Source of the DNA: an uncultured Marinicella sp.
Lineage (GTDB): Bacteria > Pseudomonadota > Gammaproteobacteria > Xanthomonadales > Marinicellaceae
DNA length: 64,000 nucleotides
Reading direction: 5' to 3'
NCBI GenBank assembly: GCA_947502595.1
Contig: CANNAM010000001.1
Location: 1-64,000, forward strand
The notes under the pieces are model-generated. The model was not told where the DNA came from and did not search any database. It was given only the letters and a program-made list of their open reading frames with translations. Positions 36,017-45,553 of the stretch are shown in pieces (position 1 is the first letter of the stretch; every line of letters starts with the position of its first letter). Both the position numbers and the translations under genes were made by a program.

Positions 36017-36466
36017 GTGTTTTACGGTGAAGTAGCATTGAATTTAGACATCAAAGGCCGGTTGGCGATACCATCTATGTATCGCGAACCGATCAGTGCT
36101 GCCTGTGACAATCGCTTGGTGCTGACCTATAACGCCTATGAAAATGACTCACTGTGGCTTTACCCGGAACAAGAATGGGAAAAGGTGCGTGATGCCGTGA
36201 TGGCACTCAGTACTTTTGATCCAATGCACCGTGCTTTGCAGCGCCGGCTGGTTGGTAGTGCGTACCATGTGGTCCCCGACAAAGGTTCCAGAATATTGTT
36301 ACCCATTACTTTGCGCCAAGTGGCTTCAATGGAAAAACGTGTGGTTATATTGGGTTTGGGCAGTAAGTTTGAAATTTGGAATGAAGATGCTTTGCACAAA
36401 ACCAGGCATCAAGTGCCGGCCATGAATGGTGAGGTTTCCGAAGCAATGAAATCTTTGGTGCTGTGA
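36017..36466 (+). CDS. mraZ: Transcriptional regulator MraZ
   Basis: 149 residues, two SpoVT/AbrB-like halves, each with the D-x-K-G-R-L/x-x-I-P pattern (L-D-I-K-G-R-L-A-I-P and V-P-D-K-G-S-R-I-L-L-P). MraZ binds direct repeats upstream of its own gene and represses the dcw operon. GTG start (MFYGEVALNLDIKGRL) as the family alignment requires. First gene of the cluster; its TGA shares a base with the rsmH ATG. Confidence 0.96.
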   Translation: MFYGEVALNLDIKGRLAIPSMYREPISAACDNRLVLTYNAYENDSLWLYPEQEWEKVRDAVMALSTFDPMHRALQRRLVGSAYHVVPDKGSRILLPITLRQVASMEKRVVILGLGSKFEIWNEDALHKTRHQVPAMNGEVSEAMKSLVL

Positions 36467-37389
36467 TGGAGCAGACTTTGCACCAATCAGTACTACTCAG
36501 TCAGGCAGTGGATGCTCTGGCGATTAAACCATCAGGTCATTATTTGGATGCCACTTTTGGTCGTGGCGGTCACAGTCGTTTGTTGCTGTCGCAACTGAAT
36601 GAAGCAGGCCAGCTGGCAGTGGTGGATTGTGATCCGGAAGCCATTGCGGTGGCCGAGCAATTACAACAACAAGATTCGCGGCTGTCAATTTACGCTGATG
36701 GCTTTGAACAGGCTTTGACGGCGATGAATGAGGCGGGCATGCAGTTTGATGGCATATTGTTTGATTTTGGTGTTTCTTCACCACAAATTGACCAAGCTGA
36801 GCGTGGTTTTAGTTTTCAGAAAAATGGCCCTTTAGATATGCGCATGAACAATGCAGCAGGTATGACAGCAGCGGAGTGGGTCAATACGGCCTCTGCAGAT
36901 GAAATGAAAAAAGTGTTTTGGCGTTATGCGGAAGAAAAAAATGCCGGGCGCATCGCACGCAAAATTGTTGAAGTAAGAGAAACAAAGCCCTTTGTGACAA
37001 CTTTTGATTTGGCCGATGTGGTTAGTGAAGTCAATCCGCCATTTTACAAAATAAAAAAACACCCTGCGACACGGGTTTTCCAGGCCATCAGAATTTTTAT
37101 CAATGATGAATTGGGTCAAGTTGAAAGGGTGTTGCCTTTGGCCTTTGACCTGCTGAAGCAAGGTGGACGTTTGGTGGTGATTAGTTTTCATTCTCTTGAG
37201 GATCGTTTGGTAAAGCGATTCATCCGCACCTTGTCACAACCAGCAAAAGTAGACAGGCGCATGCCAGTGGTGCCGAATGATGAACAACAACCTGTGTTGA
37301 AGTCACTCGGCAAGCCAATCAAGGCAGTTGATCACGATACCAATGTGCGGGCCAGAAGTGCCATCATGCGAGTGGCAGAAAAGTTATGA
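36466..37389 (+). CDS. rsmH: 16S rRNA m4C1402 methyltransferase RsmH
   Basis: N4-methylation of C1402 in 16S rRNA with S-adenosylmethionine. SAM-binding motif D-A-T-F-G-R-G-G-H-S near residue 30, then D-F-G-V-S-S-P-Q-I-D and the C-terminal R-L-V-V-I-S-F-H-S-L-E-D-R. 307 residues from the ATG at 36466; a GTG one codon earlier is in frame. Overlaps ftsL by ATGA. Confidence 0.96.
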   Translation: MEQTLHQSVLLSQAVDALAIKPSGHYLDATFGRGGHSRLLLSQLNEAGQLAVVDCDPEAIAVAEQLQQQDSRLSIYADGFEQALTAMNEAGMQFDGILFDFGVSSPQIDQAERGFSFQKNGPLDMRMNNAAGMTAAEWVNTASADEMKKVFWRYAEEKNAGRIARKIVEVRETKPFVTTFDLADVVSEVNPPFYKIKKHPATRVFQAIRIFINDELGQVERVLPLAFDLLKQGGRLVVISFHSLEDRLVKRFIRTLSQPAKVDRRMPVVPNDEQQPVLKSLGKPIKAVDHDTNVRARSAIMRVAEKL

Positions 37390-37655
37390 ATATGCAGAAC
37401 GGAATAACCTTGTTGTTGGTGTTTATATTAATTGGGGTGTTGGTGAACTACGTGTTTTTTCAAAACGAGACGCGCAAGCTGTTTGCTGAAACCCAAAGTG
37501 TAGAAAAACAAAAATTAGAATTAAATGCTGAATGGGCGCGGTTGCAAATCGAAAAATCAACTTTGGTGTCAAATAACCGCATCGAGCAAGTGGCGCGTGA
37601 ACAATTGGGCATGAAATTGCCAGAAGATGAACAGGTTTTGGTCATAGTGCGATGA
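37386..37655 (+). CDS. ftsL: Cell division protein FtsL
   Basis: 89-residue bitopic protein: short cytoplasmic tail, one membrane segment (about residues 6-25) and a periplasmic coiled coil, ending with the family-typical N-R-I-E-Q-V-A-R-E-Q-L-G-M motif. It forms the FtsQLB complex that activates FtsWI. ATGA overlaps on both sides. Confidence 0.93.
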   Translation: MNMQNGITLLLVFILIGVLVNYVFFQNETRKLFAETQSVEKQKLELNAEWARLQIEKSTLVSNNRIEQVAREQLGMKLPEDEQVLVIVR

Positions 37656-39385
37656 GAAAATCACAACACAAACAAGTCAACATCAGCCTCAGGATTGCCA
37701 TAGTGATGGCATTTTTGTTGTGTTGCTTTGTGGTGGTGGTTGTTCGGGCATTCTCTATTCAGGTGCGTGGGGCTGAGTTTTACCAAAGCCAGGGCGAAAA
37801 ACGGCATGTGCGAGAGGTAGAGATTCCAGTTTCACGTGGCTCTATTTATGACCGCAATGGTGAACCGTTGGCTTTGAGTACAGCCATGGTTTCCGTAGGT
37901 ATTGTGCCAGGACAGCTGTTAGATCAATTCAGTAAGGTTGAACAATTGGCTGAAGTCTTGGATTTAAATGCAGATGAATTAAAGCAAATCATCACTTCCA
38001 GAAAAGACCGTCAGTTTTTATTCATTAAACGGCGCATTACGCCCATGCTTGCTGATCAAGTTAAGGCATTGAATATGAAAGGCGTAGAGTTCAGAACAGA
38101 ATTTAAGCGGTTTTATCCTGCTGGTGAAACATTGGCTAATGTGGTTGGTTTCACTGATGTAGAGGATGTAGGGCAAGAAGGCTTGGAGCGCACTTATGAC
38201 AATTGGTTGACAGGAACTTCGGGTAAAAAGACCGTGGTTAAAGACTTGTTGGGTCAAGTGGTTGCGGATATAGATATTGATGAGTTGGTGCAAGCCAAAC
38301 CTGGCAAGGACCTGCACTTAAGTATAGATCGTCGTTTGCAGTATGCGGCCTATTTAGGCTTAAAAAAAGCGGTGTATAAGTTCCGAGCAACATCAGGCTC
38401 AGCAGTGGTTTTGGATGTTAAAACAGGTGAGATTCTGGCGATGGTAAACCAGCCTTCATTCAATCCGAATGGAACCAAGGAAAGTAATGAAGGCTTGCGC
38501 AACCGCTCAGTCACTGATATTTATGAACCAGGTTCAGTAATGAAACCTTTTGCTGTGGTTGCGGCGCTAGAAAGTGCTGAGTATACACCGCAGTCAGTGG
38601 TAAATACCTCACCAGGCGAATACGAAGTGGATGGTTTTGTGATTCATGATTTCAGGGACTATGGTGAATTGAGTTTGGTGGATATTTTGGTGAAATCAAG
38701 TAACATTGGCGTCGCTAAACTGGTATTGGGCTTGGGCAAAGAGCACCTTTGGGATGTATACCACAGATTTGGTTTTGGCCAATCATCTGGCAGTGGTTTT
38801 ATGGGTGAAAGTGCAGGGTATTTGCCACACCATGACCGTTGGAGAACCGCCGATCATGCTGCTTTGTCACGTGGTTATAACTTGTCAGTCACAACTTTAC
38901 AAATGGCTTCGGCTTATTCGGTGTTTGCCAATCAAGGCCGATACCGTTCACCTACATTCATTAAAGGTAACATCAATGAAGACAAAGCCATCATTGACCC
39001 CATGATTGCTTCACAGTTGACCGATATGTTGTCGCATGTGGTTCAGGACAATGACGGCCACAAAGCCTTTATTCCAAACTACAGTGTGGCAGGTAAGACC
39101 GGCACCGCCAGAATTGCCGAAAAAGGTGGTTATTCAGATAATTACATGTCTTCTTTTGTTGGCTTTTCACCTGTGTCTTCACCCAGATTGGTGGTGGCTG
39201 TGACCATCAACAACCCTCAAGGTGATGCATATTATGGTGGTTTGGTGGCAGCACCGGTGTTTGCCGAAATCATGAAAACTGGTTTGCGTTTACTTAATGT
39301 GCCAGCCGATCAAATGTCACGTACCTTGGCGGACAGCACCGTTGATGCTGTGCCTTTGATGCAGGAGGTCGGTGATGTCCAATAA
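37652..39385 (+). CDS. ftsI: Peptidoglycan transpeptidase FtsI (PBP3)
   Basis: Septal D,D-transpeptidase partnered with FtsW. Membrane anchor about residues 13-35, pedestal domain with R-G-S-I-Y-D-R-N-G, and transpeptidase motifs S-V-M-K (Ser295), S-S-N (349-351) and K-T-G-T (482-485). 577 residues, normal. Overlaps murE by 11 bases. Confidence 0.97.
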   Translation: MRKSQHKQVNISLRIAIVMAFLLCCFVVVVVRAFSIQVRGAEFYQSQGEKRHVREVEIPVSRGSIYDRNGEPLALSTAMVSVGIVPGQLLDQFSKVEQLAEVLDLNADELKQIITSRKDRQFLFIKRRITPMLADQVKALNMKGVEFRTEFKRFYPAGETLANVVGFTDVEDVGQEGLERTYDNWLTGTSGKKTVVKDLLGQVVADIDIDELVQAKPGKDLHLSIDRRLQYAAYLGLKKAVYKFRATSGSAVVLDVKTGEILAMVNQPSFNPNGTKESNEGLRNRSVTDIYEPGSVMKPFAVVAALESAEYTPQSVVNTSPGEYEVDGFVIHDFRDYGELSLVDILVKSSNIGVAKLVLGLGKEHLWDVYHRFGFGQSSGSGFMGESAGYLPHHDRWRTADHAALSRGYNLSVTTLQMASAYSVFANQGRYRSPTFIKGNINEDKAIIDPMIASQLTDMLSHVVQDNDGHKAFIPNYSVAGKTGTARIAEKGGYSDNYMSSFVGFSPVSSPRLVVAVTINNPQGDAYYGGLVAAPVFAEIMKTGLRLLNVPADQMSRTLADSTVDAVPLMQEVGDVQ

Positions 39386-40910
39386 CAGCACCCATACAAG
39401 TAAAGATTTACACTGGTTATTGGAAACCTTGAATCAGTTGTCTGGCGCCAGCCCGGTGAAAATACGCAATGAATCGATGGGACATGCAGTAATCAACGAC
39501 CTGTGTTTAGACAGTCGTGAAGTTCAGGCAGGTGATGTGTTTGTGGCGTTGTCAGGATTTAATGTGCATGGGCTTGATTATGCGTACCAAGCTGAAAGAG
39601 CGGGTGCCATTGCGGTGCTTACTGAACCTACAAAAGCTTCAAGAACAACTTCAGTTGGTCGACAAAAGCCGTTAAAAATACCGGTGGTTGAATGTGCGGA
39701 CTTAAGTGGTGTGCTGGGTGATTTGGCCTGCGAATTTTATGACCACCCAAGCAAACAATTGAAAGTAACTGCGATCACAGGCACCAACGGAAAAACATCA
39801 ACGGCCTGGTTGTTGATGCATGCTTTGCAGCAATTGGGTGTCAAAGCAGGTTACATTGGCACCTTGGGAGTGGGCGGAATTGATCAGCTGACAGCGATGC
39901 AAAACACCACGCCTTCAGCCATTGCAATTCAAAAGAACATGGCTGCCATGTTACAAGCAGGCTATCAGCATGTCTGTATAGAAGTGTCCTCACATGCTTT
40001 ACACCAGCAGCGTTTCAATGGCACTCAAGTGCACACTGCTGTATTTACCAACCTCAGTCGTGATCATCTGGATTACCACCAAAGTATGGCCGCTTATGAG
40101 GCCGTCAAACTTAAATTGTTTCAACAATTCAAACCACAGGTCAGCATCATCAATGCAGATGACCAAATAGGACAAGCATGGTTAGCCAATGAATACCTGG
40201 GTGAACAGGTCTGGTCTTTTGGTATCAACCAAGCAGAACTGGATTACCAGGCTTCTGAGGTCCGCTTAGAGTCAACGGGGATTGCTTTTAAACTTACGCA
40301 TAAGGCAGAAAATCATGAGTTCAAAACCAGTTTGTTGGGTGAATTCAACGTATTGAATATGTTGGCAGTGATTGCAGCTTTACAAGCAGTGGGTTTTGGT
40401 TTACAAAAAATACAAGCAGTTGTTGCGCGTTTAAAACCAGTGTTGGGTCGAATGAATCGCATTGATGACCACCGCAATGGTTCAATTATGGTGATTGATT
40501 ATGCCCACACTCCCGATGCTTTAAAGCAAGTGCTATTGGCCTTGCGGGCGCACACTGATCAACAATTATGGTGTGTATTTGGTTGCGGTGGAAACCGCGA
40601 TAAAGGCAAGCGAGCAATGATGGGAGCCGTGGCAGAACAGTATGCAGACAAAGTGATCTTAACAGATGACAACCCGCGCTTTGAATCGTCAGCGCAAATC
40701 ATTGCTGATATTGAAGCTGGTATGCAACTTAAACCTCATGTCATCAATAACCGCAAACAGGCCATCGCTTATGTGCTGGATCAATGCAACCGCGGAGATG
40801 TTATTTTATTGGCTGGCAAAGGCCATGAGTCAACCCAAGAAGTTAACGGCGAACTGTTGCCATTTAATGACATTAAAGTGACCCAAGAACTGCTGGGGGT
40901 GGCATTGTGA
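39375..40910 (+). CDS. murE: UDP-MurNAc-tripeptide synthetase MurE, meso-DAP type
   Basis: Adds meso-diaminopimelate to UDP-MurNAc-dipeptide. ATP-binding G-T-N-G-K-T-S; the D-D-N-P-R-F-E motif (D-N-P-R) marks meso-DAP rather than lysine specificity. The ATG at 39375 has AGGAGG six bases upstream; a GTG one codon earlier is less likely. It depends on MurD, whose gene is not in this cluster. Confidence 0.96.
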   Translation: MSNNSTHTSKDLHWLLETLNQLSGASPVKIRNESMGHAVINDLCLDSREVQAGDVFVALSGFNVHGLDYAYQAERAGAIAVLTEPTKASRTTSVGRQKPLKIPVVECADLSGVLGDLACEFYDHPSKQLKVTAITGTNGKTSTAWLLMHALQQLGVKAGYIGTLGVGGIDQLTAMQNTTPSAIAIQKNMAAMLQAGYQHVCIEVSSHALHQQRFNGTQVHTAVFTNLSRDHLDYHQSMAAYEAVKLKLFQQFKPQVSIINADDQIGQAWLANEYLGEQVWSFGINQAELDYQASEVRLESTGIAFKLTHKAENHEFKTSLLGEFNVLNMLAVIAALQAVGFGLQKIQAVVARLKPVLGRMNRIDDHRNGSIMVIDYAHTPDALKQVLLALRAHTDQQLWCVFGCGGNRDKGKRAMMGAVAEQYADKVILTDDNPRFESSAQIIADIEAGMQLKPHVINNRKQAIAYVLDQCNRGDVILLAGKGHESTQEVNGELLPFNDIKVTQELLGVAL

Positions 40911-42253
40911 TTCAAATGAATTTGCACCAGGTTTCAGCCATTGTTGGCGGCAATTTTGTCGGCAAAGAAGCACGCATACAAGGTGTAACCACCGATTCCA
41001 GAGGTGATTGTAAAGGTAAATTATTTGTGGCACTAAAAGGTGAAAATTTTGATGGTGAAGCGTACTGTCAAGCAGCCGTAGAAAAAGGTGCAGCTGCCGT
41101 ACTGGTGGCCAATGCGGTCGAAGTTCATGTGCCACAACTGATCGTAAAGGACACTTTGGTGGCATTGCAGGCAATGGCCACCGCATGGGTCAAACAAACT
41201 GGAGTTAAAGTCATAGCCATAACAGGTTCAAATGGCAAAACCACAGTTAAAAACATGCTGCTATCGGTGTTGAGCCAAAAGTACCAATGTCATGCCACTG
41301 CTGGAAATTTTAACAATGAAATTGGCGTGCCTCTGTCTGTTTTAGGCATCCGTCACAGCGATGAAGTTGCAGTGATAGAGATGGGCGCCGCACAAGTTGG
41401 TGACATTGCCAGTTTGACTGAAATTATTCGTCCAGACATTGCCCTGGTGACCAATATTGGTGAAGCCCATGTAGGCCGTTTTGGCAGTGTTGAAAAAATC
41501 GCTGTTGGTAAAGCAGAAATATACCAGGCCTTAAATGCTGATGGATTGGCAATCATTAATGCCGATTCGCCCTACTGCGAACAATTCAGTGCTGATTTAG
41601 AAGGCAGAAAGATAACTTTTGGCAAGCATTCAACTGCTGATTTTCGTTTGCTTGAAGGTGACAATGGCTACCAAGTATTGACCCGTCGCAACGAAAGTTT
41701 TGCATTGAAACTGCCGGTATTAGGACTACACAATTACATCAATGCCACGGCTGTGGTTGCCATTGCAGTGGCTTTGCAAGTCAGTTTTACAGCAATAGAA
41801 ATTGGTTTAAGCACTTTTGAGCCAGAGCCAGGACGTTTGCAAGTGATGGATGCAGCAAATGGTCTGTGTGTAATAAATGACAGTTACAACGCCAACCCAG
41901 CCAGTGTTAAAGCCGCAATTGATGTATTGGCTGAACAACACACACCCACCTTATTGGTATTAGGTGACATGGGAGAATTGGGTGAGCATGCTGAAACATT
42001 GCACCAACAAGTGGGTGAATATGCCCAGCATGCTGGCATCAATCAAGTGATAGCGGTTGGGGAGTTTGCCGCCGCCGTTTGTCGAGGATACCAAGCAATT
42101 GGTGGCAATGCCCAGTCGTTCAAGACTGTGGCTGAATTAACTGTGCATTTAAATCAACAAGCTCCGGTTCAAGGAACGGTGTTGGTCAAAGGTTCAAGAA
42201 GCATGCGTTTGGAACGTGTGGTAGAAAGTTTAACAAGAGGGCAAGTGGCATGA
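40907..42253 (+). CDS. murF: UDP-MurNAc-tripeptide-D-Ala-D-Ala ligase MurF
   Basis: Adds the D-Ala-D-Ala dipeptide to complete the UDP-MurNAc-pentapeptide. Mur ligase motifs [23 protein letters not shown] and L-G-D-M-G-E-L-G are all present in 448 residues. The GTG at 40907 overlaps the murE stop; an ATG three codons later is the alternative. Confidence 0.95.
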   Translation: MIQMNLHQVSAIVGGNFVGKEARIQGVTTDSRGDCKGKLFVALKGENFDGEAYCQAAVEKGAAAVLVANAVEVHVPQLIVKDTLVALQAMATAWVKQTGVKVIAITGSNGKTTVKNMLLSVLSQKYQCHATAGNFNNEIGVPLSVLGIRHSDEVAVIEMGAAQVGDIASLTEIIRPDIALVTNIGEAHVGRFGSVEKIAVGKAEIYQALNADGLAIINADSPYCEQFSADLEGRKITFGKHSTADFRLLEGDNGYQVLTRRNESFALKLPVLGLHNYINATAVVAIAVALQVSFTAIEIGLSTFEPEPGRLQVMDAANGLCVINDSYNANPASVKAAIDVLAEQHTPTLLVLGDMGELGEHAETLHQQVGEYAQHAGINQVIAVGEFAAAVCRGYQAIGGNAQSFKTVAELTVHLNQQAPVQGTVLVKGSRSMRLERVVESLTRGQVA

Positions 42254-43332
42254 TCTATTGGATAGCACAACATTTTAATGAACAGTTCTCTGGTTTAAAT
42301 CTGTTCAGTTACCTCACTTTCAGAGCCATTATGGCGGCATTGACGGCGTTGTTGTTGTCTTTATTTTTGGGCCCTTGGTTTATCCGCACCTTACAAATTA
42401 AACAAATTGGCCAACAAGTTCGCAGTTTAGGGCCAGAATCACATTTGAGTAAGCAAGGCACCCCAACCATGGGTGGTGCGATGATTCTAGCAATCATTGT
42501 TATGACTACATTGTTATGGGGCGATTTGACCAATCAATACGTTTGGCTGTCATTGTTTGTGCTGGTGGGCTTTGGCATGATTGGCTGGGTTGATGATTAC
42601 AAAAAAATTCATTTAAAAAGCTCTGCGGGTTTATCGGCTAAGTGGAAATACAGCATGCAGTCGTTGGTCGGTATTATAGCGGTGGTGTATTTGTATCAAT
42701 ACGGGCACAGCAGCATTCATCAACAGCTGGTGTTGCCAATGATCAGTGACTTCAATTGGTCACTGGGTTGGCTGGCCATACCTTTGGGGTATTTTGTCAT
42801 TGTTGGTTCCAGTAATGCAGTGAACTTGACTGATGGTCTTGATGGTTTGGCCATCATGCCAACAGTTCTGGTGGGATCGGCCTTGGGCGTGTTTGCTTAT
42901 GTGACTGGTAATGCAGTGATTTCTAATTATTTGATTCTGCCATTCATCCCAGGAACGGGGGAGCTGTCAATTTTTTGCGCAGCCATAGCTGGTTCTGGGT
43001 TGGGATTCTTATGGTTTAACACCTACCCAGCGCAGGTATTTATGGGTGATGTTGGTGCCTTGGCATTGGGTGCTGCTTTGGGTTTGGTGGCTTTTGTGAC
43101 CCGACAAGAACTGGTGTTTTTTATTATGGGCGGGGTATTTGTGATGGAAACTGTTTCAGTGATCCTGCAAGTGGCCTCCTTTAAGTTAACCGGTAAGCGA
43201 ATTTTTCGGATGGCGCCGATTCACCACCATTTTGAATTGAAAGGCTGGGCAGAACCTAAAGTTATTGTGCGTTTCTGGATCATTTCAATCATTTTGGTTT
43301 TGATTGGCTTGGCCACATTAAAAATCAGATAA
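42250..43332 (+). CDS. mraY: Phospho-MurNAc-pentapeptide transferase MraY
   Basis: Transfers phospho-MurNAc-pentapeptide to undecaprenyl phosphate, giving lipid I at the inner membrane. Ten predicted membrane segments; active-site motifs [20 protein letters not shown] and [10 protein letters not shown]. 360 residues. ftsW follows after two bases, where murD is normally found. Confidence 0.97.
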   Translation: MIYWIAQHFNEQFSGLNLFSYLTFRAIMAALTALLLSLFLGPWFIRTLQIKQIGQQVRSLGPESHLSKQGTPTMGGAMILAIIVMTTLLWGDLTNQYVWLSLFVLVGFGMIGWVDDYKKIHLKSSAGLSAKWKYSMQSLVGIIAVVYLYQYGHSSIHQQLVLPMISDFNWSLGWLAIPLGYFVIVGSSNAVNLTDGLDGLAIMPTVLVGSALGVFAYVTGNAVISNYLILPFIPGTGELSIFCAAIAGSGLGFLWFNTYPAQVFMGDVGALALGAALGLVAFVTRQELVFFIMGGVFVMETVSVILQVASFKLTGKRIFRMAPIHHHFELKGWAEPKVIVRFWIISIILVLIGLATLKIR

Positions 43333-43334
43333 AT

Positions 43335-44510
43335 ATGAGTGTATCAAACAACAAAAAAGTCAAAGCAAGCTGGTACGTGGTAGGCGTAGATGGCTGGCTG
43401 GCTATGGCATTTTTGGCCTTGATTACCATTGGCGCAATCATGGTGGCATCGTCTTCTATTGCGGTGGCTGAAAGTAAAGTTAATGATGCTTTTTATTATT
43501 TCAAACGGCATATTTTGTTCATTGGTTTAGGTACTGCGTTTGGGGTGATGATGATGAACATCTCCTCTGAATGGATGAATCGATTGAGTCGCCCAGCGTT
43601 GATTTTAGGTGTGTTGGCATTGGTTGTGGTGTTGATTCCAGGCATTGGGGTTGAAGTGAATGGTGCCAGGCGTTGGATTAATCTAGGGGTTTCAAGATTT
43701 CAGGTGGTTGAAGCCATTAAGTTGACATTAATTATGTCATTGGCTACCTATGTGGTTAAACACAAAGCCAGTATTCAAAAATCCATGTTGGGTGTACTCA
43801 AACCATTGGTAATCATGGTTTTAATTGCAGGTTTGTTGTTGGTTCAACCTGATTTTGGTTCTGCTGTGTTGTTGATGATGATCACCTTAGTGATGATATA
43901 TATTGCCGGCGCGCGTTACCGTGATTTAACTCTAATCAGTCTGCTGGGCGGTTCTGCCATGATGGTGATTGCTTGGGCAGAACCCTACCGGGTTAAGCGT
44001 TTGGTCAATTTCGTCGATCCTTGGCAGGACCCTTTTAATGCAGGTTTTCAGTTGGTTCAGGCATTGATAGCTGTTGGGCGTGGTGAGATTACGGGGGTAG
44101 GTATAGGTTCAAGTATACAAAAATTATTTTATTTGCCAGAAGCCCATACTGACTTTATTTTTGCAGTTTATGCAGAAGAAATGGGGTTTATAGGTATTTT
44201 GGCTTTGGTTGCACTGTTTGTGTTATTGATATATCGAATTTTTAAAGTCGCCCGCAATGCCTTTGATCAAGGCAACGAATTTGCTGGGTTCATGTGTACT
44301 GGAATAGCTGTGTGGTTGGCTTTACAAGCTTTTATGAGTATGGGCGTTAACTTAGGAATGTTACCAACCAAAGGCTTAACTTTACCTTTTATCTCTTCAG
44401 GTGGCAGTGCCATTATGATGAATATCATTGCCTTAAGCGTGGTATTCAGGATTTCTTTTGAAAACCGAAAAATACACTACAGAACTACCAAGCCGGAGGC
44501 AACAGCATGA
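43335..44510 (+). CDS. ftsW: Septal peptidoglycan glycosyltransferase FtsW
   Basis: SEDS-family polymerase of lipid II at the septum, working with FtsI. 391 residues, about ten membrane segments, with the conserved extracytoplasmic N-G-A-R-R-W-I-N-L and Q-P-D-F-G-S-A blocks and a late S-S-G-G-S-A. Immediately follows mraY and overlaps murG (ATGA). Confidence 0.95.
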   Translation: MSVSNNKKVKASWYVVGVDGWLAMAFLALITIGAIMVASSSIAVAESKVNDAFYYFKRHILFIGLGTAFGVMMMNISSEWMNRLSRPALILGVLALVVVLIPGIGVEVNGARRWINLGVSRFQVVEAIKLTLIMSLATYVVKHKASIQKSMLGVLKPLVIMVLIAGLLLVQPDFGSAVLLMMITLVMIYIAGARYRDLTLISLLGGSAMMVIAWAEPYRVKRLVNFVDPWQDPFNAGFQLVQALIAVGRGEITGVGIGSSIQKLFYLPEAHTDFIFAVYAEEMGFIGILALVALFVLLIYRIFKVARNAFDQGNEFAGFMCTGIAVWLALQAFMSMGVNLGMLPTKGLTLPFISSGGSAIMMNIIALSVVFRISFENRKIHYRTTKPEATA

Positions 44511-45553
44511 ATTTTGCAATCATGGCCGGTGGCACCGGTGGACATATTTTCCCAGGCATTGCAGTGGCTAAAGCTCTACAGAAAAAAGGCCATAAAATAT
44601 TTTGGCTGGGAGCGCAAGGCGGTATGGAAGAGCGTATTGTACGTCAGCATGGTATACGTTTGACACTGTTGCCGATTAAACCGTTGCGTGGAAAAGGCTT
44701 GTCTGGGATGTTGGCGATGCCATTTCGACTGTTAAAAGGTATTTTTCAAGCGCGCAAATTTTTTAAAGTGAATCAGATTGATGCCGCCATAAGTATGGGT
44801 GGATATGTGGCTGCGCCAGGTGGTTTTGCTACCGCTTTGAGTAAAACTAAGTTGATTGTGCATGAACAAAACAGTGTATTTGGTTTAACCAATAAAAGTT
44901 TGGCAAAACGGGCCAATTTAGTGATGACAGGATTCGATTTATCCGAACAATTTAATGCGCAATGGGTGGGTAATCCAGTGCGAGATAGCATTGAGGCAAT
45001 CGAAAAGCATTCGGACCGCACAGGGCCGTTGAATGTTTTGGTTTTAGGTGGTTCGTTGGGAGCACAATCGCTTAACAGCATGGTGCCTAACTTGTTATCA
45101 GAGTGGATAGAAGCAGGTGAAATCAAAATCAAACACCAGTGTGGGCGGGAAAAATTACGCGCCACCCAAGCTGCCTACGGTGATTTATCCTTGCAAGTTG
45201 ATATTCAAGAATTTATTCAAAATATGGCTGCAGCTTATCAATGGGCTGATGTGTGTATATGTCGAGCAGGTGCGTTGACCATAGCTGAAATTACCACAGT
45301 GGGTATCCCCACGGTTTTTGTCCCATTTCCACAAGCAGTGGATGACCACCAAACCCAGAATGCCTTGAGCTTGGTCAGAAAAGGCGCTGCCCTGATGTGG
45401 CAAGAGTCATCAGATCAATCGTTATTTATTGAACAGTTTAAGCAATTATTGCAGCAACAAGATCGCCACAATATGCGGGCTGCATTGTTGGCGGTTCGAA
45501 AAACCCATGTTGCCGATAAAATTGCCAGCTTATGTGAACAGGTGGTGGCATGA
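44507..45553 (+). CDS. murG: UDP-GlcNAc:lipid I transferase MurG
   Basis: GT-B enzyme that makes lipid II on the cytoplasmic face of the membrane. The N-terminal A-G-G-T-G-G-H-I-F-P-G loop, H-E-Q-N-S, the G-G-S-L-G-A-Q loop and the C-terminal C-R-A-G-A-L-T-I-A-E are clear. 348 residues. ATGA overlaps with ftsW and murC. Confidence 0.97.
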   Translation: MNFAIMAGGTGGHIFPGIAVAKALQKKGHKIFWLGAQGGMEERIVRQHGIRLTLLPIKPLRGKGLSGMLAMPFRLLKGIFQARKFFKVNQIDAAISMGGYVAAPGGFATALSKTKLIVHEQNSVFGLTNKSLAKRANLVMTGFDLSEQFNAQWVGNPVRDSIEAIEKHSDRTGPLNVLVLGGSLGAQSLNSMVPNLLSEWIEAGEIKIKHQCGREKLRATQAAYGDLSLQVDIQEFIQNMAAAYQWADVCICRAGALTIAEITTVGIPTVFVPFPQAVDDHQTQNALSLVRKGAALMWQESSDQSLFIEQFKQLLQQQDRHNMRAALLAVRKTHVADKIASLCEQVVA

